In this document: piece after piece, positions 43,101 through 52,389 of the stretch
How the letters are laid out: every line of letters begins with the position of its first letter
Numbering within the stretch: position 1 is the first letter of the stretch
NCBI GenBank assembly: GCA_947044405.1
Contig: CAMRHE010000457.1
Coordinates: 1,104,001-1,168,000 of the forward strand
Source of the DNA: Leptodactylus fallax
Taxonomy: Eukaryota > Chordata > Amphibia > Anura > Leptodactylidae
Reading direction: 5' to 3'
DNA: 64,000 bases
The notes under the pieces: generated by a model
What the model was told of the DNA's origin: nothing
Databases searched by the model: none
Seen by the model: the letters and a program-made list of their open reading frames with translations, nothing else
Program-made: the position numbers and the translations under genes

Positions 43101-45045
43101 CGATGACTTAGGGTCGATGACATCACCCAGGAGGATGGAAGTTACACAGGAAGCGGCAAAGGAGCCCAGGAAAGATGAGGGCAGGTGGGTATGAGTGCTT
43201 GTTGTATTTCCACACCTAGGACTCTAGAAAGACCCCAGAGTATAATAATGATTAGTTAATGTGAACCCAAAAATTTTTGGTTCAGGTTGGAAAATTTGTA
43301 ACAACTTGGGTTTATTAAGAACTGGTTTGCTCATCTCTAGTCATCAATAGTTTTGGTCCAGAAGCCCCTTTAAGGCATGAGGGACTGTCTAATGGAAAAT
43401 AATATTGAATTCTGCCAAAATAAGTAAGTACATTTGGTTACTACTATTTCCACTATTTACTACTAAATGTTTCATGCTTTTTCCAAGAATGTACTATTAA
43501 AAAAAAACAAAAAACACTTGGCCATCCCATTATTGCCGTTTCCTAGATTGGCCATGCCAACTGATCATGCAGGACATAAAAAATCTTTTAAGAATTGAGA
43601 AATGCCTCAAAAATGCTCTACTTTGTTATAAAATGTATAATTTTGGTTTTCTCTCTAGGTTCCAACCTCAGTCTGCAGTGAAAGATGTCCTCCAGGTTTC
43701 AGAAAAGCTCCCCTTAGTAGAAAACCTACGTGTTGCTTTCAGTGTATCCCCTGTGCCCTCGGAGAAATTACTAATAATACTGGTAAGTCACACTTGTGGG
43801 GGGATTAAGAACCACCAGATTTACACGAGAAAACCTACATAGATGGGAATAGTTGTGTTGCATCCTTGGCTCACTGCCCTTTGCTGTGCCAAAAATATTC
43901 CACTTCCCTCTTTCTGTGCCTCGGTCGACACTTTTTATGAAAGTGGATGGCACATGACAGGGATGCCTTGGCCCGACAAATGTACTGTAACTCATGCCAG
44001 AAAACTGACCAGTTCTTGACAGGGTTAGATTTCCATTCTGGCGCACGGAAGTTGGAAGGCAGATCCAGTCCCATTCAAAAAAAACTTAGTCCTAAGAACA
44101 TTTATGTAGATGTGCGTAAAATTTCTTTTGTTCGTCTTTCTTGCAGATGAGAATGAATGTCTAAAATGTCCATGGGACCAATGGCCAAACCAAGAAAAAG
44201 ATAAATGTCTACCAAAACTTATGGAATACCTCTCTGATGAAAAGACCTTAGGCATCTTGTTGATGTCCACCAGTATCACATCCTCCATAATTCCTTTAGG
44301 TGTCCTCGGTCTTTTAATTCATTACAAGGCTACACCAGTGGTAAAAGCCAACAATTATATTGTTAGTTGTCTTCTCCTGGTCGCCATGTCCCTTTGCTTC
44401 CTAACTTCTCTGGCATTTATTGGCTATCCAAACAATATCAAGTGTCTTCTACGCCAAGTGACCTTTGGTATGGCTTTTGCTCTCTGTGTCTCATGTATCT
44501 TGGCCAAAACCGTTATGGTTATGATTGCATTTAGGGCCACAAAACCCAACAGTGGTCTGACCAAGTGGGCTAGACCTGAAGTATCATATCTGGTGATTGG
44601 CCTGGGGACATTTCTTCAGCTACTAATAAGTGTTGCATGGTTATTGTTCGCACCTCCGTACCCACAATACAACTTGAATGCAAAATCTGGAGTTATCGTA
44701 GCTGAATGCAATGAAGGATCCCTCGCAGCCTTCTGGTGTACTACTGGTTACTTAGGCTTACTGTCCTTGGCTAGCTTTCTTGTGGCCTTCTTAGCTAGAC
44801 ATCTTCCTGGTAACTACAATGAAGCTAGATTCATCACCTTCAGCATGTTGGCTTTCCTAAGTGTCTGGGTGTCTTATATTCCGGCCTCGCTCAGCACCAG
44901 TGGTAAATATACAGTGGCCATGGAAATTTTTGCAATCATTTCCTCAAACTGGGCCATGCTGGGCTGTATGTTTGCCCCTAAATGTTATATTATTTTGTTT
45001 CGACCCAATAGGAACTCAAGAAAACACCTCCTGGGGAGGAGATAA
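27601..45045 (+). CDS. V2R gene 1: vomeronasal type-2 receptor, complete, seven exons in this model
   Basis: Exons 27601-27605, 29329-29550, 29680-29971, 31355-32185, 35024-35236, 43659-43782 and 44147-45045 join without a break into 861 codons plus stop, a normal V2R length. Domains in order: signal peptide, venus-flytrap ligand-binding domain (to about residue 520), nine-cysteine-type linker (522-562), seven-transmembrane domain (563-861). V2Rs are family C GPCRs on vomeronasal neurons that sense peptide or amino-acid cues. The coding exon sizes match gene 2 downstream. The only oddity is the start: the signal-peptide exon has no in-frame ATG after the TAA at 29303, so initiation must come from an upstream exon (27601 proposed) or the gene has lost its start. 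A poly(A) signal follows at 45107. Confidence 0.9.
28404..28920 (+). repeat. 52-bp tandem repeat, about 10 copies
   Basis: The word gtagtagtg recurs at 28408, 28460, 28512, 28564 and so on, giving a 52-bp unit with the theme 'gttatttatgtacactata' and 'cattagttatgtgtacaatg'. Copies differ at a few positions and decay towards the right. It lies in the first intron of the proposed V2R gene 1 model. Confidence 0.93.
29329..29550 (+). CDS. V2R gene 1, signal-peptide/first coding exon
   Basis: Acceptor ...ctctgatgtcAG, then GCCGG, the same five bases that follow the acceptor in gene 2. Reads a hydrophobic leader (L-W-Q-F-I-L-H-Y-L-V-P-I) and the conserved start of the mature V2R (H-C-T-L-D), with G-D-I-L-F-G-A-V-L-P-L-H typical of family C receptors. 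Ends in phase 2 at GTAAGA. The position aligned with the gene 2 ATG reads GAG or ATC here. Confidence 0.85.
29680..29971 (+). CDS. V2R gene 1, second V2R exon (venus flytrap, part 1)
   Basis: 292 nt, phase 2 to 0. Reads the family signature N-P-D-L-L-P-N-I-T-L-G-Y and I-Y-D-S-C, ending R-Y-P-Q before GTAAGA. Same length as in gene 2. Confidence 0.93.
30740..31060. repeat. Dispersed repeat of the 'ggggtct' hairpin family, degraded
   Basis: Shares 'cctgagtataataatagcac', 'cttccagtttgaac' and G/C-rich 'cagcagtcacatggggcatg' wording with 40405-40760, 42755-43250 and 59000-59290. Intron of V2R gene 1. Confidence 0.5.
31061..31113. repeat. Short 16-bp tandem repeat
   Basis: 'aatcttcaggaggatg' repeats about three to four times with single-base changes. 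Confidence 0.75.
31355..32185 (+). CDS. V2R gene 1, third V2R exon (venus flytrap, main part)
   Basis: 831 nt, phase 0 to 0, open. Reads P-S-D-A-F-Q-S-K-G-L-A-Q, G-W-T-W-V-G-L-V, the hinge-region W-V-A-S-E-A-W, and C-S-D-F-W-N-F-T-P-W-Q at the GTAAAT donor, all standard for V2Rs. Contains N-V-T and N-L-T sequons. Exactly the length of the gene 2 exon. Confidence 0.95.
32322..32777. mobile_element. TTAA-type palindromic MITE
   Basis: Left 'ggttaagccataaaatat' and right 'ataacccctttataag' are imperfect inverted repeats, with inner arms 'atggatagaggataaat' and 'gatcggtgggga...' repeated in reverse. Ends approximate. Confidence 0.7.
33013..34190. mobile_element. TTAA-flanked palindromic MITE with an expanded arm (49-bp satellite)
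   Basis: TTAA flanks at 33009-33012 and 34191-34194. The left end AGGGAGTCTGTCACCAGAAC pairs with the right-arm ggattctggtgacagact near 34137-34155. The left arm's end unit ('tcaccagaaccagcatatca' through 'gatagataggttag') is repeated about 14 times at 33019-33880, while the right arm keeps one copy. A retroposon tail interrupts the array at 33121-33290. Confidence 0.8.
33121..33290 (+). mobile_element. Retroposon 3' tail (LINE/SINE) inserted in the satellite
   Basis: 'gattgtaagcccttgcgggc' followed by 'catggaattaatggtgctat' and an A/T-rich (ataa)n end. It is the plus-strand counterpart of the LINE tail seen reversed near 9555 and 35350-36215. Confidence 0.75.
34200..35020. other. Intron of V2R gene 1, minor palindrome only
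   Basis: 34290-34430 has pyrimidine-rich and purine-rich arms that could pair. Otherwise nothing was recognised. Minus-strand frames at 34807-35253 have no motif. Confidence 0.4.
35024..35236 (+). CDS. V2R gene 1, fourth V2R exon
   Basis: 213 nt, phase 0. Reads F-F-D-I-N-G-D-P-P-P-V-Y-D-I-V-N-W-Q, the hallmark of this V2R exon. Five codons shorter than the gene 2 exon (228 nt). Confidence 0.93.
35345..36115 (-). repeat. 29-32-bp satellite grown from a LINE tail, about 25 copies
   Basis: Units of the form 'cattattatattaatccca' plus 'ttgtgctgtg' repeat every 29 bp on the left and 31-32 bp on the right, where 'gtgctctgtac' variants occur. The unit is the retroposon tail 'ttaattccatggtgctgtac', and the array sits exactly where the 3' end of the adjoining minus-strand LINE should be. 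Confidence 0.9.
36116..37060 (-). pseudogene. L2-like LINE remnant, reverse transcriptase and 3' UTR
   Basis: Minus-strand pieces at 36688-36482 and 36457-36260 follow an L2 reverse transcriptase with stops and frameshifts (P-I-S-R-P-T-Y-S near the end, C-Y-K-L-S-H-S-L downstream), and 36180-36225 reads the conserved tail 'gggccctgcctgcagagctt'. It lies in the long intron of V2R gene 1. Confidence 0.75.
37060..37482 (-). pseudogene. L2-like LINE remnant, endonuclease domain
   Basis: A 140-residue minus-strand frame with the APE-type endonuclease words G-G-G-V-G-L-L-L-S, I-M-D-D-F-N-I-S-I-D (the G-D-F-N site altered to D-D-F-N) and S-F-G-L-N-E-W. Upstream LINE sequence continues at 37930-38250 after an inserted palindrome. 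One of the better preserved domains, but the element is dead. Confidence 0.8.
37464..37924. mobile_element. Palindromic MITE inserted in the LINE
   Basis: Arms at about 37464-37590 and 37610-37735 are reverse complements ('ctgttgtggtgactcccatc' and its partner). The right end 'tgatacattccctttaagg' has a TTAA. The left terminal part appears missing. Confidence 0.75.
38341..39742 (+). mobile_element. Tc1-like transposon, DD38E type, 5' end truncated
   Basis: The right end reads TTTGGTCTGTACTG next to TA, the usual Tc1-type terminus. The matching left end is absent; homology begins near 38341 inside LINE sequence. 38341-38384 is an inverted copy of 39472-39515, so the inverted repeats of this family reach into the 3' part of the transposase gene. 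Confidence 0.85.
38527..39522 (+). pseudogene. Tc1-family transposase, near full length, catalytic Glu to Gln
   Basis: A 331-residue frame from ATG 38527. N-terminal paired-type helix-turn-helix regions (residues 1-120, K-T-L-K-V-S-P-S-A-V-A), GRPR-like linker G-R-P-R-V-T, then the DDE domain: first Asp in W-S-D-E-S-K-F, second in M-D-N-D-P-K-H-T-S. Counting from that Asp, 38 residues separate it from the place of the third acidic residue in N-P-I-x-M-V-W, the spacing of the DD38E branch. That residue is Gln (CAG) here, where the family has Glu. The frame ends in a TGA at 39520-39522, a little before the usual C-terminus. In the family the enzyme cuts and pastes the element at TA sites. This copy is very probably inactive. 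Confidence 0.88.
39743..39769. repeat. (TA)n microsatellite
   Basis: About 13 TA units directly after the Tc1 end. Confidence 0.9.
40077..40122. repeat. (TA)n microsatellite followed by a T run
   Basis: About 23 TA units, then about 13 T. Confidence 0.95.
40313..40760. repeat. hAT-type / hairpin-family repeat, degraded
   Basis: Starts TAGGGATAAGCAAAC, close to the TAGAGATGAGCAAAC terminus of this family, and contains the 'attatactatggggtctc' palindrome half. Right end not clear. Confidence 0.5.
41260..41441. mobile_element. Short palindromic MITE
   Basis: 'aaggggctatgccattaagg' and 'ccttaatggcacaacgcctt' are imperfect inverted ends, with inner 'cttatcccctatcc' repeats. Ends approximate. 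Confidence 0.6.
42364..43369. mobile_element. TTAA-flanked MITE containing a hAT-type element
   Basis: TTAA at 42360-42363 and 43370-43373. The ends 'aggggtattactggctaaaa' and 'ttttggtccagaagcccct' are imperfect inverted repeats, and the inner 'gatatcagatcgg...' arms pair. A related truncated copy is at 63520-63690. Confidence 0.8.
42728..43339. mobile_element. hAT-type element nested in the MITE, 8-bp duplication
   Basis: The left end CAGAGATGAAC and right end GTTTGCTCATCTCTA are inverted repeats. GTCATCAA at 42720-42727 and 43340-43347 is a perfect 8-bp target duplication. Contains two 'gaccccagagtataataat' hairpin words (42803-42848, 43233-43250). Confidence 0.85.
43659..43782 (+). CDS. 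V2R gene 1, cysteine-rich linker exon
   Basis: 124 nt, phase 0 to 1, open. Reads V-P-T-S-V-C-S-E-R-C-P-P-G-F, then C-C-F-Q-C-I-P-C, the family C linker that couples ligand binding to the membrane domain. Confidence 0.95.
44147..45045 (+). CDS. V2R gene 1, seven-transmembrane exon
   Basis: Starts after ...tctttcttgcAG with D-E-N-E-C-L-K-C-P (last linker cysteines), then seven hydrophobic segments in about 299 residues and the V2R-type end F-A-P-K-C-Y-I-I-L-F-R-P, with a short basic tail. No stop or frameshift. This exon couples to G proteins. Confidence 0.96.
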
Positions 45046-45106
45046 AATAATGAAAAATATAATAATCATAATTATGTGGCAATATCAGTGTTATACAAAA
45101 ACGGAA

Positions 45107-45112
45107 AATAAA
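45107..45112 (+). terminator. Polyadenylation signal of V2R gene 1
   Basis: AATAAA about 60 bases after the stop codon. Confidence 0.6.
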
Positions 45113-45119
45113 ATACAGA

Positions 45120-46088
45120 ATCGCTGTTATGATGCCTATTATTTGTATGTATTGTGGATTGTCTGTTTCTCACTACAAAAACAGGAACCTTTTTATTTTC
45201 TCCCAATAATAGCACCACTCTTGTCCAGGGGTTGCTTCTGGTATTACAACCCAGTCACAGGAAAATTTAGCCTTTGGCCACTCAAATGGAAGGAGTCATT
45301 CTGGGAATCTCCCAATGTCCTCTACTAGGCTGTAGCTGAAGCCTGTCCTGTCCTTGACAACTTGACCATCGAGCATCCCTGACATGAGTCAACTGGCAAG
45401 CTGCAACAAAAATATTAGAAATGCCAACCATTACATTTTTAGGTTACAATACTTTATGTACTGTCCACCAAATGGTTCTTGTCGATGCTGTCAGATTGCC
45501 AAGGACAACTTAGGCTTCAGGTACAAACTAGAGGAAGACACTGGGGAAATAGAGAATGGCACCAAGCAGATTTTTTGGGGGGAGATTCAGCTGTACAAGA
45601 CTGACCAAAAGCTACATTTTTATTTGTCACATGTTGATTCACTTTGAAGAAACACTTACTAGAAACAGCCCATGACCATAAGTGGCTCCATGTATGGAAA
45701 AAAAAAAAAACAACTTTTTTTAATCTGTTAACTCCTTTAAGCCACCAAAAACAACGTTTTCATTCCCTCACAATTGATCCACCAAAGTTCACTGGAACGT
45801 TCAAGATATTTTGTGCAGAGTTTTGTTATCAGTGTCAGGCCCCCTTCTACTACACGCCATGGTGTGGTTTATCTTTTTGCCCAGTGTTTATATGGCCATC
45901 ATTATCTACTGTGTCTCCACATATGTGTAACCATGTGTGTTGATATCAATTTGAGTTGAGAACAATGTTTATATGGGTGCCCATTCATGGAATGTGATAG
46001 TTTGGTGTAACCAGAAAAGGGCCCATCCTCAAATTATGGAGCATTTCCTAGGGCCTGCCCATAAATCATAGAGAATGGTTTCTAAACC
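45120..46088. other. Intergenic spacer between the V2R genes, nothing identified
   Basis: No repeat ends or exons recognised; short frames lack motifs. Confidence 0.4.
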
Positions 46089-46092
46089 TTAA

Positions 46093-46515
46093 AGCGGTGG
46101 TGTAGTTATGGACACTTTTCCTCTATCCACAGGTCAGGGGATAAGTGTCCGATTGCTGGGATCTCGATCTCTGAGTCCCCCAGGGATCAGGAGGATGGGA
46201 GACTGAAAGCCCACCTTCAGCCTACATGTGAATGGAGCACCAGTGTGCATGTGTGAGCAGCACTCCATTCATTTCTATGAAGTTTGCCAGGACTGTAATC
46301 CCCAGCAGTGCCTGCAGCCCCATAGATGTGAATGGAGCGTTGGTCACACAAGTGCACTGGAAATCCATTTACAAGGAGGCTTTAGGGGGAGTTTTGGTCC
46401 CCCATCCTCCTGATCTCTGGGGGACTCAGCAATCGGGCTCCCAGCAATCGGACACTTATCCCCTGTCCGGTGGATAGAGGAAAGGTGGATAAGAGTCCAT
46501 AACGGGACAACTCCT
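46093..46515. mobile_element. TTAA-flanked palindromic MITE, 423 bp
   Basis: TTAA at 46089-46092 and 46516-46519. Arms beginning 'gcggtggtgtagttatggac' and ending 'gtccataacgggacaactcc' are imperfect reverse complements across most of the element. Confidence 0.87.
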
Positions 46516-46871
46516 TTAAGTACTTACACACCACATAAACCTTAGGTACGTGTTGTACTGCCAAGATACTGTGTCATCTTAAGACACACCCCTTCCCCAC
46601 TAAGCCACAGCCTCTTTCCCTAAGCCAAGAAACCTTGTTGTGTCAGACACAAAAGGTATGGTGCAACCATGCACAGCAAGTTTTTTGGTGCAATGCTGAA
46701 GAATTCTGGTGCGTTTTGATCAGTAAATCTCTCCCGTCTATCAGATACTTTTCAGATCCGTGGGGGAACAACTGCCCAGACCCCAATGATCAGGAGAATG
46801 GAGCAATGGGCTGGCACTGCTCAATTTATTTCAATAGGAGTGCGAGAGATAGTACAAGTATAGTGGTATTA

Positions 46872-47804
<933 letters not shown>

Positions 47805-47809
47805 TACAA

Positions 47810-48160
47810 CCCTTCCAATTGAAATGAATGGGGTTATACAAGTTTCCTGTTCTACTGATGAGGGGGGTCTAGGCAGTCGGATAGGGGATAACTTGCTTTT
47901 GTGGGAAACCTCTAAATTCCCCCTAATATATCATGTATAAAGACAACTACAAGGAGAACTACATAAATCATTGTGTCTCAGATATTCCTCTCCGAGGACT
48001 TGAGATTCCCAACGTGAGACTTAGGAGATAAATACGATACAAAGATGTCCGGAACGCACATTCCTCGCTCTATAAATAAGCAGAGCGATTAACAACTCCC
48101 AATGGGAAAATTCACTTAGTGATTCCATGTTCATCTGGGATTGAGAATATCCTTGTAACA
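47810..48160. other. Spacer before the gene 2 candidate promoter
   Basis: Nothing identified apart from the GGGATTGAGAATA word near 48137 shared with gene 1. Confidence 0.4.
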
Positions 48161-48162
48161 TG

Positions 48163-48247
48163 TATATATATAGGTATACATGAGATGGCAGCTGTCCCAC
48201 TCAGTACGTTCATACAGTATGTCTGAGCTCTAACACAAAACTACCAG
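48163..48247 (+). promoter_or_regulatory. TATA-like box and candidate 5' exon of V2R gene 2
   Basis: TATATATATAGG at 48163-48174, then 75 bases to a donor CTACCAG/GTATGT (exon end 48247). The arrangement, and the GGGAYTGAGAATA word upstream, parallel 27545-27605. The coding ATG for gene 2 would be in the next exon at 57907, after an intron of about 9.7 kb filled with repeats. Confidence 0.4.
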
Positions 48248-48524
48248 GTATGTCACTTATTGTGTCTTTTATCTATTAGTATTCTCCTTATTTCTTTTAC
48301 ACTGTAATTGATCTGTTGTTGGACTCATTGGGAGGAGATTTTATTTATAATGATATGAATGTAAACAGGAACATAAAAAACAAGAAACTGCACATGTACA
48401 AAATTTAATCATAAAATAAAAAAATAAAAAAAGAGAAAAATTGCAAATATATCGTAGAGAAGCATTACTATAATCTGGTAAATGGATTTTTTTTTTCTTA
48501 TTTTATTTATTCGTTTGGTACTTA

Positions 48525-49070
48525 CAGTATAGTACAAATGTCTTAGGCAGGTGTGGAAAAGTAAGTAAAAATAAAGTAAGTAAAAATAAAGAACGTAAGG
48601 ATAAAGTAAGTAAGAATACTTTAAAATATAGAAGAGTTAATAGTTTATTTTTGTCAATTAATAAAATGAAGTGAATGAAGAAAAAAATGTAAATCCCATC
48701 AATATTTGGTGTGACCTTTGCCCTTTTGGGGAGGAGTCCTGGAAATGATGATCCGGCCCCCACAGATATAGCCCTGATCTCATCATCATCCAGTCTGTCT
48801 GGGATGACATGAAGAGACAGAAGGATTGGATAAGCAACATCCACAGAAGATCTGTGCTTAGTTCTCCAAGATGGCGGTGGGAACAACCTCCCTGCCCAGT
48901 TCTGCCAGAAACTGTCTGCAAGTACAGAGAAGAACTGATGGAAGGGCAAAGGTCCATTCAATTCATTTAGTTAACTTACAAAAATAAACTATTAACCCTT
49001 CTATTTCTGAAATCATTCTTATTTTGAAGCATTTTTCCACACCTGCCTAAAACTTATGGTTTTCTGTGCA
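48525..49070. mobile_element. Tc1-like element, short relic
   Basis: Ends contain CTTAGGCAGGTGTGGAAAA and its complement TTTTCCACACCTGCCTAAAA, next to TA. Inside, 48758-48960 on the plus strand reads the C-terminal words of a Tc1 transposase (P-D-L-I-I-I-Q-S-V-W-D-D-M-K-R-Q-K). Nearly everything upstream is deleted. Confidence 0.75.

Positions 49071-49123
<53 letters not shown>
49071..49123. repeat. (ATT)n microsatellite
   Basis: About 17 ATT units, then a longer A/T-rich zone to 49570. Confidence 0.95.
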
Positions 49124-49124
<1 letters not shown>

Positions 49125-49574
49125 TACTATTGTTGTTGTTATTACATTTAAAATATGATTTTTATTATTTGGAAAATTATTGTTATTATTTTGTATTATT
49201 CTTATTTATATTTATCTTGATCATATTTACTATTAACACATTTAAAATATAATTTTGATAGAATATTATTTTTATTATTTTGAGTTATTCTTAGCTATAT
49301 TATTTTATTGATCATATTTACCATTATTATTATTTTTTTAAATTTTAAATATTAGTTTTATTTATAATGAATTTTAATAATTTCAATATTGTTTTAATTA
49401 TTTTGTATCATTATTATTTATATTATTTTTTCTTTATCATATTTACTATTGTTATCATCACATTTAAAATATGATTTTTAAGTAATACTATTTTATTATT
49501 TTGAGTTATTCGTATTTTTATTTTATTATTTGGCATACTATTTCTATTATTTTGCATAATTATTATTTATTATT

Positions 49575-49822
49575 ATTCTTAGAAGTAATAGTAGTGATAT
49601 AGTAATAGTATAGTAGTAGAAGTAGTATAGTAGCAGTAAAGTAATAGTGAGTGTAGTAGCAGAAATAGTATTATAGTAGTAGTAGCAGTAGTAGTATAGG
49701 TGCAGTATAATATATTATTATATAGTATTATATTATTGTAGGAGTAGTAGTAGTAGTATAATAGTAGAAGTAGTGGCTGCAATAGTAGTAGAAGTAGTAG
49801 TGGTGGCTTCATTAGTAGTAGT
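49575..49822. repeat. (TAG)n satellite, left part
   Basis: Imperfect tag/gta triplets that resume at 53923 after the hAT-like insertion. Confidence 0.9.
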
Positions 49823-50689
49823 CAGGGCCGGTTTTAGACAAAGTGGGGCCCTGGGCAAAAATTAAAAGCGGGGCCCCAAATGCTGATATGCAAACAACAC
49901 CATTGTCTTCCAGTGACAACCCCTATAATAACGCCTCCTTTCTGCCAACAAAAAAAGTAATAACAAGCCCCATTTACCACACACAATTCAAATGAGCACC
50001 TTTGTACCACCTTTTGCACCCAATCATCAGTTATTATAGCGCCTCCTTATAAATAATAGTCCCTGCTTATAAATAATCTTACACCTTTATTAATAATAGC
50101 TCCCTTATAAATAATAAATAGTGCCCTGTATCAGTAATATTCCCCCTTATCAGTAACAGTCACCCCGTAAAAATATTACTGCTCCCTTAAAAATAATAGC
50201 CCAATCATAAATAATAGTCCCCATTATCACTAATAGCCCCCTTTATAAATAAGCCCACTTAACAATTATACCCCCCTTATAAATAGTTCCCCTCTTATAA
50301 ATAATAGCCCCCTCATACTTAAGTTTCCCAATTATATATAGTAACCCACCCTTATATATAATAGTTCTCTGTTATACAGTGTCGGACTGAAGGGCCTTAG
50401 GCCTACCAAAGGAACTTGTTCTGGGGCCCCACCCAACAGCTTCCTGTTAATAGCCTACACCACGGCTCCTTCACTGCAGTCTTACATATGTGCTGACTAT
50501 CTGGTGTTACTGAGTATGTTCCCAGTATAGTCGGCCCCTATAATACTGTGCTGGCCCCAATAACTCCATGGCCAGTTCATGCACAGTACTGTATGGGGAA
50601 TGACATAGCCATGGGGCACTACACATATGTGCAAGATTATAGTGAGGGAGCTGTGATGCAGACATAGCACACAGTGCTGCCAGCAGGAA

Positions 50690-52280
50690 TTGTGAGCCCC
50701 CCCCCCACAGTATAATGCTCTACATGGTATATAATGCTCCACAGTATAAAATGCTCTCCTGAGCCCTCCAGTTTCCCCACATGGTATATAATGCTCCACA
50801 GTGACCCCACACAGTATAAAATCCTCCCCTGAGCCCCCCATTGTGGTCCCACATGGTTTGTAAGGCTCCACACAGTATAATACTCCACAGTGGCCCACAC
50901 AGTATACTACCCCTTAGTGGCCCCAGACAGTACAATATGCTCCCCAGCAGCCCCACACAATATAATATGCTCCATACAGTATAATATGCACCCCACAATG
51001 CCCCCCCAGTATAATTCTCCACAGTGGCCTAACACAGTATAACATGCTCCATAATGACCTCCACACAGTATAATATACTCCCCAGAGGGGTTCCCCCAGT
51101 ATAATGCTCCACAGTGGTCCCCCACAGTATAATATGTTCCCCACAGTCTCCCCCAGTATAATGCTCTACAATGGCCCCACAGAGTATAATATGCTCCCGA
51201 AAAGCCCCACACAATATAATACACTCCACAGTGGCCCCACACAGTATAACAGGCTCCCCACACTGTCCATTCCCCCAGTATAAAGCTCCACAGTGGCCCA
51301 TAGTATAATATGCTCCCCAGAGGGCCCATGCTAGTATAATGCTCCACAGTGCCCCCTCCAGTATTTTGCTCCACAGTAGGCCCCACGCAGTATAATATGC
51401 TCCCCAGAGGTCCCCCTAGTATAATGCTCATTAGTCCCCCCCAAATAATGCCCCACAGTGGCGCCACGCAATATAATATGCTCTGCTGATGCCCCCCCCA
51501 GAATAATGCTCCACAGTGACCCCACTCAGTATAACATGCTCCAGAATGGCCTCCACACAGTATAATATACTGCCCAGAGAGGTTTCCCCAGTATAATACT
51601 CACAGTGGCCCAAAACAGTATAATATGCTCTCCAGAGCCCCCCCCAGTATAATGCTCCACAGTGGCCCAAAACAGTATAACATGCTCTCCAGAGCCCCCC
51701 CCCCCAGTATAATGCTCCACGGTGGCCCCGCACAGTATAATATACTGGGGGGCCCCTCTGGAGAGCATATTATACTGTGTGGGGCCACAGTGGAGCATTA
51801 TATTAGGGGGGCTCTGGAGAGCATATTATACTGTGTGGGGCCACTGTGTAGCATTATACTGGGGAGGGGGCCCTCTGGAGAACATGTCATATTCTGTGGG
51901 GCCTCTATGGAGTATTATAAAGCGGGGGGGGGGCTCTGGAGAGCATGTTATATTCTGTGGGGCCACTTTGGAGCATTATACTGGGGGGCCCCTATGGAGA
52001 GCATAATGCTCCAAAGTGACCCAACATAATATAACATTATCTCCAGAGCCCCCCCCCCACACATTATAATTTTCCACAGAGGCTGAACAGAATATAACAT
52101 GCTATCCAGATATCCAGAGGGCCCCTTCCCCAGTATAATGCTCCACAGTGGCCCCACACAGTATAATATGCTATTCAGAGGGGGCCCCACACAGTATAAT
52201 ATGCTATCCAGAGAGGGCCCCCCCAGTATAATATGCTATCCAGAGGGGGCCCCCAGTATAATGCTCCAAAGGGGCCCTAC
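50690..52280. repeat. Minisatellite ('ccacacagtataatatgctc'), partly inverted
   Basis: Units of about 50-60 bp combine 'cacagtataatatgctcc' with 'gccccacacag' and C-rich spacers. From about 51745 to 52005 the units run in reverse complement ('gagcatattatactgtgtgg'), then revert. The many frames on both strands are by-products. Confidence 0.9.
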
Positions 52281-52281
52281 A

Positions 52282-52335
52282 GTGCTATTATTATATTATA
52301 TTCTGGGGTCTCTTCAGACCCCAGAGTATAATAAT
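52282..52335. repeat. Hairpin motif of the dispersed repeat family
   Basis: 'attctggggtctcttcagac' plus 'cccagagtataataat' pairs with itself around a short loop. The same hairpin occurs at 14475, 24908, 42803 and elsewhere. Confidence 0.85.
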
Positions 52336-52389
52336 CGAAGGCCCGGGGTAAGTAAGGTAAAATAACAAACAGTTATACTCACCTTGTGC

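Noticed and set aside
50497..52365. Many overlapping frames of 60-186 codons on both strands
   Set aside because: By-products of the minisatellite; the same words recur in every unit and no domain is visible.
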